A stretch of DNA of 64,000 nucleotides from Rhodosalinus halophilus (GTDB lineage: Bacteria; Pseudomonadota; Alphaproteobacteria; Rhodobacterales; Rhodobacteraceae): contig NZ_QNTQ01000006.1 of NCBI RefSeq assembly GCF_003298775.1, forward strand, positions 434,001-498,000, in the 5' to 3' direction. Under the pieces are notes generated by a model. It was not told the origin of the DNA. It made no database searches and saw nothing but the letters and a program-made list of their open reading frames with translations. Below, one piece after another: positions 9,277 to 17,830 of the stretch. Each line of letters starts with the position of its first letter. The stretch's first letter is position 1. Both the position numbers and the translations under genes were made by a program.

Positions 9277-9791
9277 TGATCGGGCCGGACTACTGCCGCA
9301 TGCTGGCGCGCTACGGCGCCTGGCAGAACGCCTGGCTGCGCGACCGGCTGGAGGCGATGCCTGCGGAGGCGGCGACGCGCGACCGCGGCGCCTTCTTCGG
9401 CTCGCTGCTCGGCACGGCGAACCATGTGCTTTGGGCGGACCGGGTCTGGCTCGCCCGGCTGGAGGGCGCGGAGGGGCCCGGGGGCACGATCCGCGAGAGC
9501 GCGCAGCTGTGTCCCTCGGCCGCCGACTGGGGCGCGGCGCGCGCAGAGATGGACGCGCGGCTGATCGTCTGGGCCGACGGGCTGGAGCCGACCGAGGTCG
9601 AGGGCGATCTGACCTGGTGGTCCGGGGCGGCCGGGCGCGAGGTCCGGCGCCCCCGTGCGCTCTGCATCGTGCACATGTTCAACCATGCCACGCAGCACCG
9701 CGGCCAGATGCACGCGATGCTCACCGCTTCCGGGGTGGACACGGAGGACACCGACCTGTTCCTGATGCCGGAGGACTGGCACCGCCACTGA
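9276..9791 (+). CDS. DinB family protein
   Basis: The 171-residue product is a four-helix-bundle DinB/YfiT-type protein. The expected metal-binding histidines are present: one in TANHVLWADRVW and two in FNHATQHRGQMHAML. This fold is used by metal-dependent thiol transferases and many uncharacterised proteins. The start codon shares one base with the stop of the DUF1326 gene, so the two are translationally coupled. The true substrate is not known. Confidence 0.9.
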   Translation: MIGPDYCRMLARYGAWQNAWLRDRLEAMPAEAATRDRGAFFGSLLGTANHVLWADRVWLARLEGAEGPGGTIRESAQLCPSAADWGAARAEMDARLIVWADGLEPTEVEGDLTWWSGAAGREVRRPRALCIVHMFNHATQHRGQMHAMLTASGVDTEDTDLFLMPEDWHRH

Positions 9792-9807
9792 GACGGGGCG
9801 GCGCCCT

Positions 9808-9824
9808 GTCGGCCTGCGGCCGAC
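9808..9824. terminator. Hairpin after the DinB gene
   Basis: A perfect 7-bp GC stem (GTCGGCC / GGCCGAC) with a 3-base loop lies 17 bp after the DinB stop. No T-run follows, so it is a weak terminator candidate or a processing hairpin. Confidence 0.4.
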
Positions 9825-9895
9825 GCCTGGGGGGCTGGGCGAATGAAAGGACGAGGGCGCGCAGGGCGCCCGTCACGGAGCGAGAGGGAGAGACG

Positions 9896-10891
9896 ATGTT
9901 CAACGCGCTTGTGGTCGAGAAGGACGCGGAAAGCGGCAAGACCTCTGCCGCCGTGCAGCAGATCGGCGAGGACGACCTGCCGCACGCCGAGGTGACGGTG
10001 GCGGTCGAGTATTCGACGCTGAACTACAAGGACGGGCTCTGCATCGGGCCGGGCGGCGGTCTCGTGCGGCACTACCCGCACGTCCCGGGAATCGATTTCG
10101 CGGGGACGGTCGAATCCTCGGACGACGACCGCTGGAAGCCGGGCGACAAGGTGATCCTTACCGGCTGGCGCGTGGGCGAGGCGCATTGGGGCGGCTACGC
10201 GCAGAAGGCGCGGGTGAAATCCGAATGGCTCGTGCCGCTGCCCGAGGGCATGACGACGCGGCAGGCGATGGCGGTGGGCACCGCGGGGCTCACCGCCATG
10301 CTGGCGGTGCAGGCGCTGGAGGATCAGGGGCTCGCCGAGCATCACGGGCCGGTTCTCGTCACGGGCGCCGCGGGCGGCGTGGGCTCGGTCGCGACCGCGA
10401 TTCTCGCCCAGGCCGGCCGCGAGGTTGCCGCGGTCACGGGGCGGCCGGAGCAGGCGGAGTATCTCGAGGGGCTGGGCGCGACCGAGATCGTCCCGCGCGA
10501 GGAGCTCACGGAGGTCACGAAGAAGCCGCTGGAGTCCGAGCGCTGGGCGGGCTGCGTGGACGCGGTGGCGGGCGCGATGCTGGGCCGCGTGCTCAAGCAG
10601 ATGAAATACGGCAGCTCGGTCGCGGCCGTGGGCCTTGCCGGGGGGGCTGCGATCGAGGGCGCGCTGATCACGCCTTTCATCCTGCGGGGGGTCAACCTGT
10701 TGGGAATCGACTCCGTGATGCAGCCCTACGCCAACCGCGTCCGCGCATGGGAGCGGATCGCGCGCGATCTGCCGATGGAGAAGCTCGAGGCGATGGTGCA
10801 GCCCGCGACGCTCTCGGATCTGCCAGCGCTGGGCGCCGACATCCTCGCCGGCAAGGTGCGCGGCCGCGTCGTGGTGGACGTGAACGCCTGA
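9896..10891 (+). CDS. acuI: Acrylyl-CoA reductase (NADPH) AcuI
   Basis: AcuI reduces acrylyl-CoA to propionyl-CoA, detoxifying acrylate made from DMSP or 3-hydroxypropionate. The 331-residue protein belongs to the YhdH/AcuI branch of the MDR superfamily: NYKDGLCIGPGGG and PGIDFAGTVE in the catalytic part, and VTGAAGGVGSVA as the NADPH-binding motif. No structural zinc cysteines are seen. The start is preceded by GAGAGGGAGAGA. No DMSP demethylase or lyase gene is in view. The next genes are a universal stress protein and a BCCT transporter, which may share the DMSP/betaine theme. Confidence 0.93.
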   Translation: MFNALVVEKDAESGKTSAAVQQIGEDDLPHAEVTVAVEYSTLNYKDGLCIGPGGGLVRHYPHVPGIDFAGTVESSDDDRWKPGDKVILTGWRVGEAHWGGYAQKARVKSEWLVPLPEGMTTRQAMAVGTAGLTAMLAVQALEDQGLAEHHGPVLVTGAAGGVGSVATAILAQAGREVAAVTGRPEQAEYLEGLGATEIVPREELTEVTKKPLESERWAGCVDAVAGAMLGRVLKQMKYGSSVAAVGLAGGAAIEGALITPFILRGVNLLGIDSVMQPYANRVRAWERIARDLPMEKLEAMVQPATLSDLPALGADILAGKVRGRVVVDVNA

Positions 10892-10919
10892 CGCCTGCCT
10901 GACCCGGAACCTCGGTCCG

Positions 10920-10944
10920 CCCCGCGCGTTGTGTCCTCGCGGGG
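10920..10944. terminator. Possible terminator hairpin after acuI
   Basis: CCCCGCG (10920-10926) pairs with CGCGGGG (10938-10944) around an 11-base loop, 29 bp after the acuI stop. There is no U-tract, so its termination activity is uncertain. Confidence 0.35.
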
Positions 10945-11110
10945 TGGGAAACGCACAGCTTCGTTGCATCCGGTCCGGCGAAAGGTCTAGGCTGTCGGCC
11001 ACAACCGAGGCGCCGCGCCTCGCGGCGCGTCCCGGTTCGGTCCCCCGGGTCCGTTCTCGCGGCGTGCCGCAGGCCGTGAAGGCCCGTGGCGCGAGACAGG
11101 AGGGACGTGC

Positions 11111-11524
11111 GTGTTCAAGAAAATCATGACGCCGGTGGACCTGGCCCACGTCGGCACGCTGGAGAAGACGCTGCAATGCGCGGCCGATCTTTCCACCCAT
11201 TTCAAGGCGCCCGTGGTCTACGTCGCCGTCACGTCGCCACAGCCGGGCAAGATCGCCCACACGCCGCAGGAATTCGCGCAGAAGCTCGAGGCCTTCGCGA
11301 AGGAGCAGGGCGAAAAGCACGGCATCGAGACCGGGTCGCACGCGATGACGAGTCACGACCCGACGATCGACCTCGATCCCACCCTGCTCAAGGCGGTGGA
11401 AGAGACCGGCTCGGACCTCGTGGTGATGGCGACCCATCCGCCGAACTTCAGCGACTACATCTGGCCGTCCAACGGCGGCTATGTGGCGGAGCATTCCAAG
11501 GTCTCCGTCCTGCTCGTCCGCTAA
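11111..11524 (+). CDS. Universal stress protein (UspA family)
   Basis: The 137-residue cytoplasmic protein has the UspA alpha/beta fold, starting FKKIMTPVDL and ending SKVSVLLVR. The ATP-binding glycine motif of typical Usp proteins is modified here (MATHPPNFSDYIWPSNGGYV), so nucleotide binding is uncertain. Translation starts at GTG 11111, with AGGAGGG about 6 bp upstream. The BCCT transporter gene follows after 67 bp. Small Usp genes next to osmolyte transporters are common, which suggests a link to osmotic stress. Confidence 0.88.
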   Translation: MFKKIMTPVDLAHVGTLEKTLQCAADLSTHFKAPVVYVAVTSPQPGKIAHTPQEFAQKLEAFAKEQGEKHGIETGSHAMTSHDPTIDLDPTLLKAVEETGSDLVVMATHPPNFSDYIWPSNGGYVAEHSKVSVLLVR

Positions 11525-11591
11525 GACGGCGGCACGGCCGCGGCGCGCGGCTGCGAGACCGAGAACGAAACCAACAAGAGGGAGGCCGCAG

Positions 11592-13241
11592 ATGGCCGAC
11601 GAAACCAGCCCGGGTATCCCCGCCCCAGAGGGCGAAGCGGATATCATCGACACCGAATACGAAATCGGTCAGGACAACATCGAGGGAAAAGTCGGCCCGT
11701 TCGGCTTCGACATCCACAACCCGGTCTTCGTGATCTCGGGCCTCGTGGTCGTGGCCTTCGTGGCCTATGCGCTGATCGCGCCGCAGCAGGCGTCCGACTT
11801 CTTCGGGTGGCTGCGGCCGGCGCTGACGTCGAGCTTCGACTGGTTCTTCCTGCTCTCGGCGAACGTCTTCGTGATCTTCTGCCTCTTCCTGATCGTCTCG
11901 CCCTGGGGCTCCGTGCGCCTGGGCGGGGCGGAGGCGACGCCGGACTACGGCTATGCGGGCTGGTTCGCGATGCTCTTCGCGGCCGGCATGGGCATCGGGC
12001 TGATGTTCTTCGGCGTGCTGGAGCCGGCCTACTACTTCGCCACGCCCTGGGGCGACGCGCCGCTGGGCACCGTGCGGCCCTTCACCGAGGACGGCCAGCT
12101 GATCGAGGCGAACGTGGAAGAGGCGCGGCGCATGGCGCTGGCGGCGACCTCCTATCACTGGGCGCTGCACCCCTGGGCGATCTACGCGGTCGTCGCGCTG
12201 GCGCTGGCGCTGTTCAGCTACAACAAGGGCCTGCCGCTCTCGATCCGCTCGGCCTTCTACCCGATCCTGGGCGAGCGCGTCTGGGGCTGGTGGGGCCACA
12301 TCATCGACACCGTGGCCGTCTTCGCCACGCTCTTCGGCCTCGCCACCTCGCTGGGCTTCGGCGCGCAGCAGGCCAACGCCGGCATGAACTACATCTACGG
12401 CATCCCGAACAACGTGACGGTGCAGGTGATCCTCATCATCGCGATCACGGCCGTGGCGCTGGTTTCGGTTCTGCGCGGTCTCGACGGCGGCGTGAAGCGG
12501 CTGTCCGAGATCAACATGATCCTCGCCTTCCTGCTGCTGCTCTTCGTGCTCTTCGCCGCGGGGGCCGGCACCATCCTTTCGGAATTCGTCGCGGGCCTTG
12601 GCGCCTATGCGCGGGAGGTGGTGCCGCTGTCGAATCCCTTCGGGCGCGAAGACCTTGGCTACATGCAGGGCTGGACGGCCTTCTACTGGGCCTGGTGGAT
12701 CAGCTGGTCGCCCTTCGTGGGCATGTTCATCGCGCGCGTCAGCCGCGGCCGGACGGTGCGCGAGTTCATCACCTGCGTGCTGATCATTCCCTCGATCGTC
12801 TGCATCCTGTGGATGGCCGTCTTCGGCGGCTCGGCGATCAGCGACATGATCGCCAACCCCCAGACGAGTGCGGTCAAGGCGAACGTGATCGACACCTATT
12901 CGCCGGAACTGTCGCTCTTCGCGATGCTGGAGAGCCTGCCGCTGGCGGCGATCACCTCGACCCTCGGGATCATCCTGGTGATCGTGTTCTTCGTGACCTC
13001 GTCGGACTCGGGCTCGCTGGTCATCGACACGATCACGGCCGGCGGCAAGGTGGACGCGCCGGTCACGCAGCGGGTGTTCTGGTGCACCTTCGAGGGGCTG
13101 GTGGCGATCGCGCTGCTGATCGGCGGCGGCCTGACGGCGCTGCAGGCCATGGTGATCTCCACGGGCCTGCCTTTCACGATCATCCTGTTGTTGATCTGCT
13201 GGGCCATCGTGAGGGGACTGATCGCGGAGAAGCGCGCCTGA
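11592..13241 (+). CDS. BCCT family betaine/carnitine/choline-type transporter
   Basis: The 549-residue membrane protein has an acidic N-terminal tail and about 12 membrane helices. It carries the BCCT glycine motif MGIGLMFFGVLEP and the tryptophan segment WWISWSPFVGMFIARVSRGR. Family members import quaternary ammonium or sulphonium compounds (glycine betaine, choline, carnitine, DMSP) using sodium or proton gradients. The start at 11592 follows GAGGGAGGCC. Location after acuI and usp makes DMSP a plausible ligand, but no residue visible here proves it. Confidence 0.93.
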   Translation: MADETSPGIPAPEGEADIIDTEYEIGQDNIEGKVGPFGFDIHNPVFVISGLVVVAFVAYALIAPQQASDFFGWLRPALTSSFDWFFLLSANVFVIFCLFLIVSPWGSVRLGGAEATPDYGYAGWFAMLFAAGMGIGLMFFGVLEPAYYFATPWGDAPLGTVRPFTEDGQLIEANVEEARRMALAATSYHWALHPWAIYAVVALALALFSYNKGLPLSIRSAFYPILGERVWGWWGHIIDTVAVFATLFGLATSLGFGAQQANAGMNYIYGIPNNVTVQVILIIAITAVALVSVLRGLDGGVKRLSEINMILAFLLLLFVLFAAGAGTILSEFVAGLGAYAREVVPLSNPFGREDLGYMQGWTAFYWAWWISWSPFVGMFIARVSRGRTVREFITCVLIIPSIVCILWMAVFGGSAISDMIANPQTSAVKANVIDTYSPELSLFAMLESLPLAAITSTLGIILVIVFFVTSSDSGSLVIDTITAGGKVDAPVTQRVFWCTFEGLVAIALLIGGGLTALQAMVISTGLPFTIILLLICWAIVRGLIAEKRA

Positions 13242-13254
13242 GCCGAGCCGCTGA

Positions 13255-13335
13255 AGAGGGGGGCTGTCTGCCCCCCTCTGCCGCTCGCGCGGCATTCACC
13301 CCCCGAGGATATTTCGATCCAAGAAGAAGGACCGG
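13255..13335. repeat. Rhodobacteraceae-type intergenic element, copy 1
   Basis: A hairpin (AGAGGGGGG at 13255-13263 pairing with CCCCCCTCT at 13271-13279) is followed by CCCCGAGGATATTTCG, then CCAAGAAGAAGGACCGGG. Closely related copies lie at 50.8 and 59.5 kb, always after a rightward gene end. The hairpin probably terminates the BCCT transcript; the role of the conserved tail is not known. Confidence 0.8.
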
Positions 13336-13380
13336 GCGCGCGCTTGACGGCGTGCGCCCGGCGCGCTTTCAGTGTCCGTC

Positions 13381-14604
13381 ATGGATCTGGATCTGGACTT
13401 CGTGCGGGCGCAGTTTCCCGCCTTCGCCGAGCCGTCGCTCGCCGGGCAGGCGCATTTCGAGAACGCCGGCGGCAGCTATGCCTGCGCGCCGGTGATCGCG
13501 CGGCTGGAACGCTTCTATCGCGCGCGGAAGGTGCAGCCGCACGGCGCCTTCTCGGCGAGCCGGGAGGCGGGCGCGGAGATGGACGAGGCGCGCGCGCGGC
13601 TCGCGGCGCTCCTGGGGATCGGCGCGGACGAGCTTTCCTTCGGTCCATCGACCACGCAGAACGTTTATGTCCTCGCCCGCGCCTTCGCCGAGATGATGGC
13701 GCCCGGCGAGGCGATCGTGGTGACCGATCAGGATCACGAGGCGAATTCGGGGCCCTGGCGGCGGCTGGCGCGGGAGGGGATCGAGATCCGCGAGTGGAAG
13801 ATCGACCCCGAGACGGGGCATCTCGATCCAGCCGATCTCGCGCCGCTCCTGGACGAGACCGTGCGCCTCGTCTGTTTTCCGCATTGCTCGAACGTGGTGG
13901 GCGAGATCAACCCTGCCGTCGAGATCACGGCGATGGCGCATGCGGCCGGCGCCTTCGTCTGCGTGGACGGCGTGAGCCTCGCGCCGCACGGGCTGCCGGA
14001 CCTCGGCGCGCTGGGCGCGGACATCTACCTCTTCTCCACCTACAAGACCTACGGGCCGCACCAGGGCGTCATGGCGATCAGGCGGCAACTCGCGGAGCTC
14101 CTGCCGGCGCAGGGCCACGAGTTCAACGCCGGGCGTTCATCCAAGCGGTTCGTGCCGGCCGGGCCGGATCATGCCCAGGTCGCGGCCTGCGCCGGAATCG
14201 CCGATTACTGGGATGCGCTCCATGCGCGACATTTCCCCGAAGAGCCCGACGCGGCGACGCGCGCCGCGCAGGTGGGCGCGCTCATGCGGACGCACGAGAC
14301 GGCGCTGTTGCAGCCGCTGCTCGACTATCTCGCCGGGCGCAACGACCTGCGCCTGCTCGGGCCGCGCAGGGCCGAGGGCCGCGCGCCCACGGTGGCCGTC
14401 GCGCTCGACCGGCCGGGGGCGGAGGCGGCGGAGCGGCTTGCCGGGGAGGGGATCATGGCCGGTGGCGGCGACTTCTACGCCCACCGTCCGCTCGGCGCGA
14501 TGGGGATCGATCCCGCGCATGGCGTGCTGCGGCTGAGCTTCGTGCACTACACCACCGCCGGCGAAGTGGAACGCGCGATCGCCGCGATGGACGCCGCGCT
14601 TTGA
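13381..14604 (+). CDS. Class V aminotransferase / cysteine desulfurase-like PLP enzyme
   Basis: The 407-residue protein has the fold-type I PLP architecture. The PLP-binding lysine is in LFSTYKTYGPHQG, after the Asp of CVDGVSLAPH. Its length and the FENAGGSYACAPVIARL start fit the cysteine-desulfurase-like subfamily rather than IscS/SufS. No Fe-S assembly genes are nearby, so the substrate is unknown. ATG 13381 is preferred; an in-frame GTG lies 9 bp upstream. The photolyase gene follows after 57 bp. Confidence 0.85.
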   Translation: MDLDLDFVRAQFPAFAEPSLAGQAHFENAGGSYACAPVIARLERFYRARKVQPHGAFSASREAGAEMDEARARLAALLGIGADELSFGPSTTQNVYVLARAFAEMMAPGEAIVVTDQDHEANSGPWRRLAREGIEIREWKIDPETGHLDPADLAPLLDETVRLVCFPHCSNVVGEINPAVEITAMAHAAGAFVCVDGVSLAPHGLPDLGALGADIYLFSTYKTYGPHQGVMAIRRQLAELLPAQGHEFNAGRSSKRFVPAGPDHAQVAACAGIADYWDALHARHFPEEPDAATRAAQVGALMRTHETALLQPLLDYLAGRNDLRLLGPRRAEGRAPTVAVALDRPGAEAAERLAGEGIMAGGGDFYAHRPLGAMGIDPAHGVLRLSFVHYTTAGEVERAIAAMDAAL

Positions 14605-14661
14605 CCACGGCGCATTCGCGCTAGCTCCTGCCTCGACGCAAGACCCGCGAGTGCCGCCGCC

Positions 14662-16083
14662 GTGCCCGAGACCGCCCCGATCCTGCTCTGGTTCCGCCGC
14701 GACCTGCGGCTGAGCGACCACCCGGCGCTGCATGCCGCGGCGCAGGCCGGACCGCCCGTGATCCCGATCGTGCTGCGCGATCCGGTGACGGACGGGCTGG
14801 GGGCGGCGCCGAAGTTCCGGCTCGGGCTGGGGCTCGAGGCGCTCGCCCGCACGCTGGAGGACCAGGGCAGCCGGCTTATCCTGCGCTCGGGCGCGGCGCT
14901 CGATGTGCTGCGCGCCCTGGTCGCGGAGACGGGGGCGCGGTCGGTCTGGTGGACCCGGGCCTACGATCCCGACAGCGTCGCGCGCGACACCGAGGTGAAG
15001 GCCGCGCTCAAGGCCGAGGGGATCGAGGCGCGCAGCTTCGGCGGCCATCTGCTTTTCGAGCCCTGGACCGTGGCGACGAAGGAGGGCGGCTTCTACAAGG
15101 TCTATACGCCCTTCTGGCGCGCGGTGCGCGACCGCGAGGTCGATGCGCCGCTGCCCGCGCCCGGCCGCATCCCCGCGCCCGCGAGCTGGCCGGAGAGCGA
15201 GCGGCTGGCGGACTGGCGGCTCGATGCCGCGATGCACCGGGGCGCGGCGGTGGTCGCGCCCTACGCCCGCGTCGGCGAGCGTGCCGCGCAGGGCCGGCTG
15301 GGGCATTTCATGGCGCATGTCGTGGACGGCTACGCAGAGAGCCGCGACCGGCCGGCGGAGGACGGCACCTCTTGCCTGAGCGAGAACCTGAGCCTGGGCG
15401 AGATCAGCCCGCACCAGTGCTGGCACGCCGGGGTCCGCGCGATGGAGGAAGGCAAGGCGGGCGCCCAGACCTTCCTGCAGGAACTCGTCTGGCGCGAATT
15501 CGCCTACCACCTGATGCACCACACGCCGCGGCTGACCTCGGCCAACTGGCGGCCGGACTGGGACGCCTTCCCGTGGTCGGAGGACGAGAGCGCGGCGACC
15601 GTGCACGCCTGGAAGCAGGGGCGCACGGGCATCGAGATGGTCGATGCAGGCATGCGCGAGATGTATGTGACGGGCCGGATGCACAACCGCGCGCGCATGA
15701 TCGTGGCGAGCTACCTGACCAAGCATCTGATGACGCACTGGAAGATCGGGCTGAAATGGTTCGAGGACCACCTGATCGACTGGGATCCGGCCTCCAACGC
15801 GCTGGGCTGGCAGTGGTCGGCGGGCTCGGGGCCGGATGCCACGCCCTACTTCCGCGTCTTCAACCCGGTCACGCAGGCCAAGCGCTTCGACCCGGACGCC
15901 GCATACCGCCGGCGCTGGATCGCGGAGGGGCAGCGCGACCCGCCGGAGAGCGCCTGCGCCTATTTCGAGGCGATCCCGCGGCGCTGGGGCCTCGCGCCGA
16001 CCGACGCCTACCCCGCGCCGGTCGTCGCGCCGGACGAAGGCCGAAAGATCGCGCTCGACGCCTATGAATCGAGGGACTTCTGA
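14662..16083 (+). CDS. phr: Deoxyribodipyrimidine photolyase (class I)
   Basis: The enzyme repairs UV-induced cyclobutane pyrimidine dimers with blue light, using FAD. The 473-residue protein has the N-terminal Rossmann antenna domain (LLWFRRDLRLSDHPAL) and a C-terminal FAD domain. FAD- and DNA-binding motifs include TGIEMVDAGMREM, GRMHNRARMIVASYLTKHL and the WDPASNALGWQW segment. Translation appears to start at GTG 14662. It precedes cfa; both belong to membrane and light-damage functions. Confidence 0.95.
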   Translation: MPETAPILLWFRRDLRLSDHPALHAAAQAGPPVIPIVLRDPVTDGLGAAPKFRLGLGLEALARTLEDQGSRLILRSGAALDVLRALVAETGARSVWWTRAYDPDSVARDTEVKAALKAEGIEARSFGGHLLFEPWTVATKEGGFYKVYTPFWRAVRDREVDAPLPAPGRIPAPASWPESERLADWRLDAAMHRGAAVVAPYARVGERAAQGRLGHFMAHVVDGYAESRDRPAEDGTSCLSENLSLGEISPHQCWHAGVRAMEEGKAGAQTFLQELVWREFAYHLMHHTPRLTSANWRPDWDAFPWSEDESAATVHAWKQGRTGIEMVDAGMREMYVTGRMHNRARMIVASYLTKHLMTHWKIGLKWFEDHLIDWDPASNALGWQWSAGSGPDATPYFRVFNPVTQAKRFDPDAAYRRRWIAEGQRDPPESACAYFEAIPRRWGLAPTDAYPAPVVAPDEGRKIALDAYESRDF

Positions 16084-16162
16084 GAGGGCACGCCGCGCCC
16101 GGGCTTGCCGCCCGGGGCGGTTTCCGCATAGCTAACGCCAACGCAAGTATGGAAGATCGCGC

Positions 16163-17371
16163 ATGATCCTGACCTCGACCGAAGGCCAGTCCGGTCTGCC
16201 GCGCTACTTCGCGCGCATTTTCGACATGGCGTCGCGGATGAATGCCGGCCGCGTGGATTTCGTGCTGTCCGACGGGCGGCGCTTTCGCGCCGAGGGCCGC
16301 GCGCCCGGACCCGTGGCCGAGATGCACATCCACGACGACGACGTCTTCGCCCGGCTCCTGCGCGAGGGCGACGTGGGCTTCGCCGAAGCCTACATGGACG
16401 GCGACTGGAGCACGCCGGACCTGCAGGCCTTCATGGATCTGCTGCACGCGGGCAACGACGAGATCTACGAGGGCTTCCCCGGCATGGCGCTGGTGCGCGC
16501 GCTGGAGCGCGTGCGCTTCTGGCTGCAGTCGAACACCAGGCGGCAGGCGAAGAAGAACATCGCCGCGCACTACGACCTCGGCAACGACTTCTACCGCCTG
16601 TGGCTCGACGACACGATGACCTATTCCTCGGCGCTCTTCGAGACGGGCCAGGAGAGCACCGAGAAGGCGCAGGAGGCGAAATACGCGGCCCTTGCCGACA
16701 AGCTCGACGTGAAGCCGGGCGATCATGTGCTGGAGATCGGCTGCGGCTGGGGCGGCTTCGCGGAATATGCCGCGCGCGAGCGGGGGCTTCGCGTCACCGG
16801 CCTCACGATCAGCCAGGCGCAGTTCGATTTCGCGCAGGCGCGTATCGCGCAGGCCGGGCTATCGGACCGGGTGGACCTCAAGCTTCAGGACTACCGCGAC
16901 GAGCGCGGGCAATACGACGCGGTGGCCTCGATCGAGATGTTCGAGGCAGTGGGCGAGCGCTACTGGCCGGTCTTCTTCGCGGCGCTGCGCGAGCGGCTGA
17001 AGCCGGGGCGCAAGGGCGCGCTGCAGGTCATCACCGTCGAGGACAAGCGGTGGGAGAGCTACCGCAGGAACGTCGATTTCATCCAGAAGTACATCTTTCC
17101 CGGCGGAATGCTGCCCTCGCCCTCTGCCCTGCGGCGCGAGACCGAGCGGGCGGGGCTTTCCTTCGAGGACAGCCACGAGTTCGGCGAAAGCTACAGCCAG
17201 ACGCTGCGCCGCTGGCACGACAGCTTCGCCGAAAGCTGGCCCAAGGCGCAGGCCATGGGCTTCGACGAGCGCTTCCGGCGGATGTGGAGTTATTACCTCA
17301 CCTCTTGCGCGTCTCTGTTTCAAAGCGGAATGTGCGACGTGACGCAGATTACAGTGCAAAGGCCTGCCTGA
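16163..17371 (+). CDS. cfa: Cyclopropane-fatty-acid synthase family SAM methyltransferase
   Basis: The 402-residue enzyme transfers a methyl(ene) group from SAM to unsaturated acyl chains of membrane phospholipids. The SAM motif VLEIGCGWGGFAEYA lies near residue 190. The Cfa-type IAAHYDLGNDFYRLWLDDTM and IEMFEAVG motifs are present. It could be a true cyclopropane synthase or one of the related alpha-proteobacterial unsaturated-acyl methyltransferases; sequence alone does not decide. Its stop shares one base with the start of trgA, so both are translated together. Confidence 0.9.
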   Translation: MILTSTEGQSGLPRYFARIFDMASRMNAGRVDFVLSDGRRFRAEGRAPGPVAEMHIHDDDVFARLLREGDVGFAEAYMDGDWSTPDLQAFMDLLHAGNDEIYEGFPGMALVRALERVRFWLQSNTRRQAKKNIAAHYDLGNDFYRLWLDDTMTYSSALFETGQESTEKAQEAKYAALADKLDVKPGDHVLEIGCGWGGFAEYAARERGLRVTGLTISQAQFDFAQARIAQAGLSDRVDLKLQDYRDERGQYDAVASIEMFEAVGERYWPVFFAALRERLKPGRKGALQVITVEDKRWESYRRNVDFIQKYIFPGGMLPSPSALRRETERAGLSFEDSHEFGESYSQTLRRWHDSFAESWPKAQAMGFDERFRRMWSYYLTSCASLFQSGMCDVTQITVQRPA

Positions 17372-17820
17372 TGCCTACGGCCGCGCGCCTGGTCGCCGCT
17401 ATCGCGCTTGCCGCGCTCGGCTGGTTCGCCTCCGAGCTGATCAAGCCGCTGATCGAGGCGCAGACCGGGCGCACGGAGTTCGGCGCCTTTTCGGCGATCA
17501 ATCTGGTGATCGGCGCTGTCTGCGGATGGATCGTGATCGGCAAGCGCGCCGGGCGCGGTTATTCCGCCGCGATCGGAAACGGCATCACCGGCACGGCGGC
17601 GCTCGTGTTCTGGGGACTCTTCGTGCAGGCGGTGTCGGAAATGGTAAGGCTCTCCCTCGCGCGCCGCTACGATGGTCCGATAGAGGCGATCGCCGCCGTC
17701 TTCGAACTCATCGTGGACTACGGCGCCTACCTGCTCGACGCGCAGATGCTCGTCGCGCTGTTCGCCGGCGCCATCGTCGCCGGGGTGAGCTCGGAGTACG
17801 CGGCACGGCGCTGGCGCTGA
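17371..17820 (+). CDS. trgA: TrgA family membrane protein (tellurite resistance locus)
   Basis: The 149-residue protein has about three or four hydrophobic segments and ends in a basic ARRWR tail. It resembles TrgA of Rhodobacter sphaeroides, where trgAB together with cysK contribute to tellurite resistance. The gene order here (trgA, a Nudix protein, cysK) reproduces that locus. The molecular role of TrgA is unknown. It overlaps cfa by one base and is followed after 10 bp by trgB. Confidence 0.82.
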   Translation: MPTAARLVAAIALAALGWFASELIKPLIEAQTGRTEFGAFSAINLVIGAVCGWIVIGKRAGRGYSAAIGNGITGTAALVFWGLFVQAVSEMVRLSLARRYDGPIEAIAAVFELIVDYGAYLLDAQMLVALFAGAIVAGVSSEYAARRWR

Positions 17821-17830
17821 GGGGGGCCGA

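Noticed and set aside
9896-13241. A complete DMSP cleavage operon
   Set aside because: Only acuI and a BCCT transporter fit; no ddd lyase or dmd demethylase is present in the window.
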